Under the pieces are notes generated by a model. That model ran no database searches. It was not told the DNA's origin and saw only the letters and a program-made list of their open reading frames with translations. Position numbers and translations under genes: made by a program. 64,000 nt of DNA, taken from NCBI RefSeq assembly GCF_033100095.1, contig NZ_CP136921.1, positions 2,760,501 to 2,824,500 of the forward strand. The letters run 5' to 3'. Positions within the stretch are counted from its first letter, which is position 1, and every line of letters starts with the position of its first letter. This DNA comes from Diaphorobacter limosus. GTDB taxonomy: Bacteria > Pseudomonadota > Gammaproteobacteria > Burkholderiales > Burkholderiaceae_C. Positions 58,625 through 64,000 of the stretch are shown here, one piece after another.

Positions 58625-58720
58625 GGAAGGGCAACCACCCTGGTGGGTGGGCCGGGCTTCAAACCCGGTGGGTGGCGCCAAGCGCCGCCGGGTGGGTTCG
58701 ACTCCCATGCCTTTCCGCCA
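58625..58720 (+). tRNA. selC: tRNA-Sec (selC), anticodon TCA
   Basis: A 96-nt tRNA-like sequence: acceptor GGAAGGG (58625-58631) pairs with CCTTTCC, followed by GCCA encoded at 58717-58720. The anticodon arm CCGGGCTTCAAACCCGG presents TCA, as required to read UGA. The long variable arm (GGTGGCGCCAAGCGCCGCC-like) and T-arm GGGTTCGACTCCC match bacterial tRNA-Sec. It lies 122 bp after selB, completing the decoding set with selA, selB and the fdnG UGA. Confidence 0.93.
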
Positions 58721-59113
58721 TCAAAAAACCAGGGCGCGCCAGCGCAGATCCATGGCCCGCGCCATGAACTGCACCGCACCGCCGCGCTCGCAGCCCGGCA
58801 TCAGGTCTGGCGCGGCCAGGCCCTGGGCCGCCAGCGCGTCGGAGCAGGCAAACAGCCGCGCCCCCAGCTCCACCGCCTCGCCCAGGTTGTCGACAATCGT
58901 CTTCTCCACCCGGCTGCTGGCGCGCAGGCCGGCCGCCACCGCCGGCACCAGCAGGCGCACGCTGGCGGCGCTGAAGTAGATCTCCACCGGCATGTCCATG
59001 GCCGCCGCCGCCGCCGCGTGAAAGAACGGCGTCGCCAGCCGCTCGGGGCAGCCAGGGTCGGCCGACCACAGCAGGATGGCGATGCCGGCCGCATCGTGCT
59101 CGGTAAAGCTCAT
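58721..59113 (-). CDS. DsrE-family protein
   Basis: Cytosolic protein of 130 aa with a DsrE-like pattern: GIAILLWSADPGCPERLATP, DMPVEIYFSAASVRLL, LGARLFACSDALAAQ. Cysteines in DPGC, FAC and MPGC could carry sulfur or selenium. The stop abuts the selC 3' end, so the two convergent genes share the boundary with no spacer. Its start overlaps the GcvH-like gene by 4 nt, implying joint function. Confidence 0.75.
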   Translation of the reverse strand: MSFTEHDAAGIAILLWSADPGCPERLATPFFHAAAAAAMDMPVEIYFSAASVRLLVPAVAAGLRASSRVEKTIVDNLGEAVELGARLFACSDALAAQGLAAPDLMPGCERGGAVQFMARAMDLRWRALVF

Positions 59114-59568
59114 GGCGCCGCCCCGGCGCCGCCCGCTGCCAGCTCATGGCCGTAGGCACGGGCATGCGCGGCCATGGCAGGGCCGACCGCGTCGCCATGC
59201 ACCAGCGCGCCCAGGTCGGCGGCCCAGTCGGTCAGCGCCAGTTGCGCGATCCAGCCCGCGCCATAGGGGTCGGTATGCACCAAGCCGGGGCGCTGCTCCA
59301 GGGCTGGGTTGATGGCGACGATGCTGCCCGACACCGGGGTCTTCACCGCGACGATGGACTTGGCCAGCTCCACCACCGCCAGCGTCGCCCCCTGCGCCAG
59401 GGCCGTGCCCAGGCGCTTGGGGCGGCACATGTAGATCTCGCCCGACAGGGCAATGCCCAGTGCCGTGATGCCCACCGTGGCCAGGCCGTCGCCGTCCAGC
59501 CGCGCCCAGACCTGGTGCTCCAGCAGGTAATGCAGATCGGGCGGAAATTGCAGTTGCAAGGCGGTCAT
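59110..59568 (-). CDS. Glycine cleavage H-like lipoyl-domain protein
   Basis: Protein of 152 aa related to GcvH. The lipoyl/H-like fold starts with HQVWARLDGDGLATVGITAL, and the probable lipoyl lysine is in AVVELAKSIVAVKTPVSG. No glycine cleavage P or T genes are nearby; GcvH-like proteins that pair with DsrE are known from lipoate-based sulfur pathways, so a sulfur-carrier role is plausible. ATG 59568 chosen; longer readings enter the ssb promoter region. It is divergent from ssb. Confidence 0.8.
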   Translation of the reverse strand: MTALQLQFPPDLHYLLEHQVWARLDGDGLATVGITALGIALSGEIYMCRPKRLGTALAQGATLAVVELAKSIVAVKTPVSGSIVAINPALEQRPGLVHTDPYGAGWIAQLALTDWAADLGALVHGDAVGPAMAAHARAYGHELAAGGAGAAP

Positions 59569-59756
59569 GGCAGGGGTGATGGCGGTGGGGCGAGAGGCAT
59601 GATAGCCACGGTGCGCAATTGCCGATATGCGGGCATCACCAACCGCGCCGCTGTGCGCTATGCTGCGCACCTGCGGCCTCGGAGGAGGCCGCGCATTCAA
59701 GCTCATCTGGCCCGGAATCCTCCCCCCTGCCGTCCGGGCTACCGCAAAGGAATTCC

Positions 59757-60311
59757 ATGGCATCCGTGAACAAAGTCATCATCGTCGGCAACCTGGGGCG
59801 CGACCCCGAGATGCGCACCTTCCCCAGCGGCGACCAGGTCGCCAACGTGCGCATCGCCACCACCGATCGCTGGCGCGACAAGAACACCGGCGAGAACAAG
59901 GAAGCCACCGAGTGGCACAGCGTGGTCTTCAACGGCCGCCTGGCCGAGATCGTCGGCCAGTACCTGAGGAAGGGCAGCCAGGTCTATGTGGAAGGCAGCC
60001 TGCGCACGCGCAAGTGGACCGACCAGAGCGGCCAGGAGCGCTACACCACCGAAATCCGCGCCGACACCATGCAAATGCTGGGTAGCCGCCAAGGCATGGG
60101 CGGCGGCCAGGGCGGCGGCGCCGGTGGCTATGACGACGGTGGCTACGGCGACGCCGGCGGCGGCTACGAGGCCCCGCGCCGCGCCGCGCCCCCGCAGCAA
60201 CGCCCCGCGGCTGCCCCCGCAGCCCGCCCGGCCCCGGCGCCCGCCCCCGTGGCCCAGGCCCCGCGCGCGGCCTCGGGCTTTGACGACATGGACGACGACA
60301 TCCCGTTCTGA
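59757..60311 (+). CDS. ssb: Single-stranded DNA-binding protein
   Basis: Replication and repair protein of 184 aa. The N-terminal OB fold (about 1-110) starts [20 protein letters not shown] and includes [20 protein letters not shown] Gly-rich then Pro/Ala-rich linker follows, and the C-terminus DDMDDDIPF is the conserved partner-binding tail. ATG follows AAAGGAATTCC. In many relatives ssb follows uvrA-MFS directly; here the formate dehydrogenase-selenium cluster separates them. Confidence 0.97.
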   Translation: MASVNKVIIVGNLGRDPEMRTFPSGDQVANVRIATTDRWRDKNTGENKEATEWHSVVFNGRLAEIVGQYLRKGSQVYVEGSLRTRKWTDQSGQERYTTEIRADTMQMLGSRQGMGGGQGGGAGGYDDGGYGDAGGGYEAPRRAAPPQQRPAAAPAARPAPAPAPVAQAPRAASGFDDMDDDIPF

Positions 60312-60330
60312 TACCCGTCAGCTGCCAATA

Positions 60331-60360
60331 AGCACGGGCGCCTCGGGCGCTCGTTGCTAT
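60331..60360 (+). terminator. Probable ssb terminator
   Basis: AGCACGGGCGCC pairs with GGCGCTCGTTGCT around a short loop (one bulge), followed by ATTTTATT. It lies 20 bp after the ssb stop and adjoins dispersed repeat copy 9. Confidence 0.5.
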
Positions 60361-60420
60361 TTTATTGGTAGCTTCTTGCGCTTATTCAGCGGGCGTTGCA
60401 GCCAAAAATCATGCTGAAAC
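60358..60420 (-). repeat. Dispersed short palindromic repeat, copy 9
   Basis: Reverse-orientation, degenerate copy: GGTAGCTTCTTGCGCTTATT, then CAGCGGGCGTTGCAGCC and an AT-rich end. It fills the gap between the convergent ssb and mnmA genes. Confidence 0.55.
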
Positions 60421-60435
60421 CAAACAGTCTCCGCA

Positions 60436-61548
60436 TCAATCCTCGACCACGGCAATCACACCCCCGCCCAGGCAGACCTCGCCGTCATACAGCACCGCCG
60501 ACTGCCCCGGCGTCACGGCCCATTGGGCGTCGGCAAAGCGCAGGCTGAAGGCGGCGCCGTCGGCCGCCAGCACGCTGCAGGCCGCGTCCTGCTGGCGGTA
60601 GCGCGTCTTGGCGGCGCAGCTGCCCAGGGCGGGCGGGTGGCCGGCGATCCAGCTCGCGTCCTGCGCGCTCAGGCCGTGCGACAGCAGCCAGGGGTGGTCG
60701 TGCCCCTGCACCACGCGCAGGGTGTTGGTCGCAAGCTCCTTGCGCGCGACGAACCAGGGGGCATGCTCGCCGGCGCCGCGCTGCGCGCCTTTTTCTTTCA
60801 CGCCACCTATGCCCAGCCCCTGGCGCTGGCCCAGGGTGTAGAAAGACAGACCCACATGCTTTCCCAGCTTGCGACCCCGGTCATCGACGATGGGGCCGGG
60901 CGCATGGCTGATGTAGCGGTTTAAAAATTCGCGAAACGGCCGCTCGCCGATGAAGCAGATGCCGGTCGAATCCTTCTTCTTCGCATTCGGCAGGCCGATC
61001 TCGGCGGCGATGCGGCGCACCTCGCTTTTGTGCAGCTCGCCCACGGGGAACAGCGTGCGCGACAGCTGCGCCTGCGTCAAACGGTGCAGAAAGTAGCTCT
61101 GGTCCTTGGACGGATCCAGCCCCTTGAGCAGCTCGAACAGTCCCGTGGCCGGATTGCGGCGCACGCGGGCGTAATGGCCGGTGGCGATGCTTTCGGCGCC
61201 CAGCGCAAAAGCATGGTCCAAGAATGCCTTGAACTTGATCTCGGCATTACAGAGAACGTCCGGGTTGGGCGTGCGCCCGGCCTGGTACTCGCGCAGGAAC
61301 TCGGCGAACACGCGATCCTTGTACTCGGCCGCAAAGTTCACATGCTCGATCTCTATGCCGATCACATCGGCCACGGCGGCTGCGTCCACGAAGTCGATGT
61401 TGGACGAGCAGTACTCGCTGTCGTCGTCATCCTCCCAGTTCTTCATGAAGATGCCGACCACCTCGTGGCCCTGTTGTTTCAATAGATAGGCCGTGACGGC
61501 GGAATCCACCCCGCCGGAGAGGCCCACCACCACCCGTTGTTTCGTCAT
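60436..61548 (-). CDS. mnmA: tRNA-specific 2-thiouridylase MnmA
   Basis: Enzyme of 370 aa that makes 2-thiouridine at position 34 of Lys, Glu and Gln tRNAs. PP-loop [18 protein letters not shown], catalytic cysteine regions [14 protein letters not shown] and [13 protein letters not shown], and the family segments GHYARV and [11 protein letters not shown] are present. The start at 61548 (MTKQRVVV) is clear; longer readings run into the LysR gene. Cytosolic. Confidence 0.96.
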   Translation of the reverse strand: MTKQRVVVGLSGGVDSAVTAYLLKQQGHEVVGIFMKNWEDDDDSEYCSSNIDFVDAAAVADVIGIEIEHVNFAAEYKDRVFAEFLREYQAGRTPNPDVLCNAEIKFKAFLDHAFALGAESIATGHYARVRRNPATGLFELLKGLDPSKDQSYFLHRLTQAQLSRTLFPVGELHKSEVRRIAAEIGLPNAKKKDSTGICFIGERPFREFLNRYISHAPGPIVDDRGRKLGKHVGLSFYTLGQRQGLGIGGVKEKGAQRGAGEHAPWFVARKELATNTLRVVQGHDHPWLLSHGLSAQDASWIAGHPPALGSCAAKTRYRQQDAACSVLAADGAAFSLRFADAQWAVTPGQSAVLYDGEVCLGGGVIAVVED

Positions 61549-61614
61549 AGGTGTGCGATTATCCCGCCCTACCCCGGCCGGGCGGCCCATGGGGTCAACG
61601 TGAGGCGCCGGACG

Positions 61615-62586
61615 ATGGAACTGCGGCAACTGCGATATTTCGTGCGTGTGGTGGAGCTGGGCTCCATGGGCCGCGCCGCGATCGACCTGAACCTGGTGCA
61701 GTCGGCCCTGAGCCAGCAGGTCGCGCGCCTGGAGGGTGAGCTGGCCACGCGCCTGCTGCACCGCACGCCGCGCGGCGTGGCGCCCACCGAGGCCGGGGCG
61801 GCCTTCTTTCGCGAGGCCCGGCTGACCCTGCGCCATGCCGAGCAGGCCGCGCGCGCGGCGCAGCAGGCGCGGCTGTCGGGCACGGTCACCATGGGCCTGG
61901 CGCCCACCACCTCGGCCGTGCTGGGCCTGCCGCTGATGCAGGCCATGCGCGCACGCTACCCCGATGTGCGGCTGCACATGGTGGAGGGCATGTCGGGCCA
62001 CCTCTCGGCCATGCTGCACGCGCGCGATCTGGATCTGGCGGTGCTGTTCGACTCGCGCCTGCACCAGGCCGCGCAGGCCGGGCGCGGCCCGCGCTGGCAG
62101 GTGCAGGCATTGCTGGAGGAAGACCTGTTTCTGATGCGCGGCGCGGCCGCCGCCCGCCTGCCGGCGCAGGTGACCCTGGCCGACCTGCAGGACGAGCCCC
62201 TGATCCTGCCCACCGGCCCGCACGGCCTGCGCAGCACGCTGGACACGGCCTTCGCCAGCGCCGGCATTGCACCGCGCGTGGTGCTGGAGGTGGATTCGCT
62301 GGCCATGGTGATGGCCGCCGTCGATGCCGGCCTGGGCGCCACGGTGCAGCCCTGGGCCGCCCTGGGCCGCTACCCGGATGCGGACACGCGCTTTCAATGC
62401 GCGCTGCTGACCGGCGCGCCGGTGCGGCGGGTGAATCTGCTGTGCAACCTGCCCGACGAAGAGCTGTCACCCGCGGCACTGGCCGCGCGGGTGGTGCTGC
62501 TGGACTGCGTGCGCGCCCTGGTGGCCGAGGGGCGCTGGTCCGGCACCCGCCTGATGGCCGAGCCCCCGGCCACGCCGGCCGCCTGA
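61615..62586 (+). CDS. LysR-family regulator, probably of tricarballylate genes
   Basis: Regulator of 323 aa. The N-terminal winged helix is [20 protein letters not shown] with [20 protein letters not shown]; the C-terminal sensor domain covers about 90-300. It sits 136 bp upstream of a tcuA-like gene on the same strand and may be a TcuR-like activator, though TcuR genes are often divergent. ATG 61615 chosen; GTG 61600 adds five residues. Effector inferred only from the neighbour. Confidence 0.87.
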   Translation: MELRQLRYFVRVVELGSMGRAAIDLNLVQSALSQQVARLEGELATRLLHRTPRGVAPTEAGAAFFREARLTLRHAEQAARAAQQARLSGTVTMGLAPTTSAVLGLPLMQAMRARYPDVRLHMVEGMSGHLSAMLHARDLDLAVLFDSRLHQAAQAGRGPRWQVQALLEEDLFLMRGAAAARLPAQVTLADLQDEPLILPTGPHGLRSTLDTAFASAGIAPRVVLEVDSLAMVMAAVDAGLGATVQPWAALGRYPDADTRFQCALLTGAPVRRVNLLCNLPDEELSPAALAARVVLLDCVRALVAEGRWSGTRLMAEPPATPAA

Positions 62587-62722
62587 TCGGCACGCGCCGG
62601 TCATCAGTGATCGTGATGGCCCCATGCCCCCGCCGGCCTGTGCGCCGCGCGGGATGCGGCCTACAGTCGGCGCATCCCATTCGATAGAAGCGGCGCGCCT
62701 CGACGTGCGCCAGAACATCACC

Positions 62723-64000
62723 ATGCAATCTCCCACGATGGACGCCGATGTCCTGGTCATCGGCGGCGGCAACGCCGCGCTGTGCGCCGCGCTGATGGCG
62801 CGCGAGGCGGGTGCGCGCGTGCTGCTGCTCGAATCGGCCCCGCGCGACTGGCGCGGCGGCAACTCCGCGCACACGCGCAACCTGCGCTGCATGCACGACG
62901 CACCGCAGGACGTGCTGGTCGATGCCTACCCCGAAGAAGAGTATTGGCAGGACTTGCTGAAAGTGACCGGCGGCATTACCGACGAGCACCTGGCACGCCT
63001 GGTGATCCGCCACTCGTCGGCCTGCCGCCCCTGGATGCGCCGCCACGGCGTGCGTTTTCAGCCCGCGCTGGCCGGCACGCTGCATGTGGCGCGCACCAAT
63101 GCCTTCTTCATGGGCGGCGGCAAGGCGCTGGTCAACGCCTACTACCGCAGCGCCCAGGCGCTGGGCGTGCAGGTGCGCTACGACTCGCCCGTCGATCGGC
63201 TGGACATCGAGGACGGGCAGTTCCAGGCCGCCTGGGTCCAGGGCCAGCGCATCACGGCCAAGACCTGCGTGCTGGCGGCCGGCGGCTTTGAGTCCAACCG
63301 CGAATGGCTGCGCGAGGCCTGGGGCCAGAATGCGCGCGGCGAATGGCCGGCCGACAATTTTCTGATCCGCGGCACGGCCTTCAACCGCGGCGTGCTGCTC
63401 AAACACCTGCTCGATGACCACGGCGCCGACCGCATCGGCGACCCCACGCAGGCGCACATGGTGGCCATCGACGCACGCGCACCGCTGTACGACGGCGGCA
63501 TCTGCACGCGCATCGACTGCGTATCGCTGGGCGTGGTGGTCAACCGCGAGGCGCGCCGCTTCTACGACGAGGGCGAGGACTTCTGGCCCAAGCGCTACGC
63601 CGTCTGGGGCCGCCTGGTGGCGCAGCAGCCGGGGCAGATCGGCTACTCCATCATCGACAGCAAGGCCATAGGCCGCTTCATGCCGCCGGTATTCCCCGGC
63701 GTGCGTGCGGACAGCCTGCCCGAGCTGGCGCAGAAGCTGGGCCTGGACGAAACCACCTTCATGCAGACGCTGACCGACTACAACCGCGCCTGCCGCGTGG
63801 GCCGGTTCGACCACACCGTGCTCGACGACTGCCACACCGAGAACCTGGCGCCGCCCAAGACCCATTGGGCGCGCCCCATAGACACGGCCCCCTTCTACGG
63901 CTACGCACTCAAGCCGGGCGTGACCTTCACCTACCTGGGCCTTCAGACCGACGACACCGCCGCCGTGCGCTTTGCCGGCCGGCCCAGCCGCAACCTGTTC
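62723..64000 (+). CDS. tcuA: FAD-dependent tricarballylate dehydrogenase TcuA-like (partial, C-terminus outside window)
   Basis: Flavoprotein of the fumarate reductase/succinate dehydrogenase flavoprotein family that oxidises tricarballylate to cis-aconitate in its best-known members. 426 residues are visible, cut by the right edge. FAD-binding start is DADVLVIGGGNAALCAALMA; further motifs are RGGNSAHTRNLRCMHDAP, KTCVLAAGGFESNREWL and a catalytic region VVVNREARRFYDEGEDFWP. The ATG is inside an AACATCACCATG context. A tcuB-like gene would be expected just beyond the edge. The LysR gene upstream fits the tcu arrangement. Confidence 0.85.
   Translation, partial: MQSPTMDADVLVIGGGNAALCAALMAREAGARVLLLESAPRDWRGGNSAHTRNLRCMHDAPQDVLVDAYPEEEYWQDLLKVTGGITDEHLARLVIRHSSACRPWMRRHGVRFQPALAGTLHVARTNAFFMGGGKALVNAYYRSAQALGVQVRYDSPVDRLDIEDGQFQAAWVQGQRITAKTCVLAAGGFESNREWLREAWGQNARGEWPADNFLIRGTAFNRGVLLKHLLDDHGADRIGDPTQAHMVAIDARAPLYDGGICTRIDCVSLGVVVNREARRFYDEGEDFWPKRYAVWGRLVAQQPGQIGYSIIDSKAIGRFMPPVFPGVRADSLPELAQKLGLDETTFMQTLTDYNRACRVGRFDHTVLDDCHTENLAPPKTHWARPIDTAPFYGYALKPGVTFTYLGLQTDDTAAVRFAGRPSRNLF

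Overview
The window is about 68% GC and densely packed. Its genes look betaproteobacterial, most likely Comamonadaceae (Acidovorax, Alicycliphilus or a relative). The pointers are a Bug/TctC receptor, Liv-type transport, the uvrA-MFS neighbourhood, and a short dispersed repeat of a kind I associate with that family. There is no rRNA; the only RNA gene is selC. No stretch over 300 bp lacks a feature.

1-10.8 kb, catabolism and transport: a branched-chain amino acid type ABC transporter (livM cut by the window edge, livH, binding protein) diverges from an FCD/GntR regulator. Then come a TctC receptor, methylmalonate/malonate-semialdehyde dehydrogenase (mmsA) and an omega-amino acid:pyruvate aminotransferase, which together suit beta-alanine breakdown. 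They are followed by an Unstab_antitox/ParE toxin-antitoxin pair, a LysR regulator, a MITE-like repeat and a secreted dienelactone-hydrolase-like protein.

10.8-25.7 kb, a membrane-stress/polyamine gene set split by a defence block: SPFH/SHOCT, DUF4178, DUF350 and YecA/SEC-C genes lie on one side, and a membrane spermidine synthase plus a FAD amine oxidase on the other. Between them (15.3-22.4 kb) sit a PIN toxin gene, a small RHH-like gene, a type III-like Mod, an AlbA/ATPase (Schlafen/RecG-like) protein and a Res helicase-nuclease. The last four genes, Mod through spermidine synthase, are nearly contiguous or overlapping.

25.7-35.9 kb: a diguanylate cyclase with a periplasmic binding domain, a GGDEF-EAL protein, a catalase, a P-type cation ATPase, a hemerythrin-like protein and a periplasmic DsrE protein.

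35.9-44.7 kb, an extracytoplasmic flavin/PepSY redox locus: a small secreted protein, ApbE flavin transferase, a PepSY-flavodoxin-reductase fusion, a DUF2271 protein, three small PepSY proteins and a ferric-reductase-like flavocytochrome, with a QseBC-like two-component system. Two promoters share a 41-bp operator-like array.

44.8-61.5 kb: uvrA diverges from an MFS transporter. A complete selenocysteine formate dehydrogenase module follows (fdnG with an in-frame UGA, fdnH, fdnI, fdhE, selA, selB, selC), then a DsrE/GcvH-like pair, ssb and mnmA. The last part holds a LysR regulator and the start of a tricarballylate dehydrogenase (tcuA) gene, cut by the window end.
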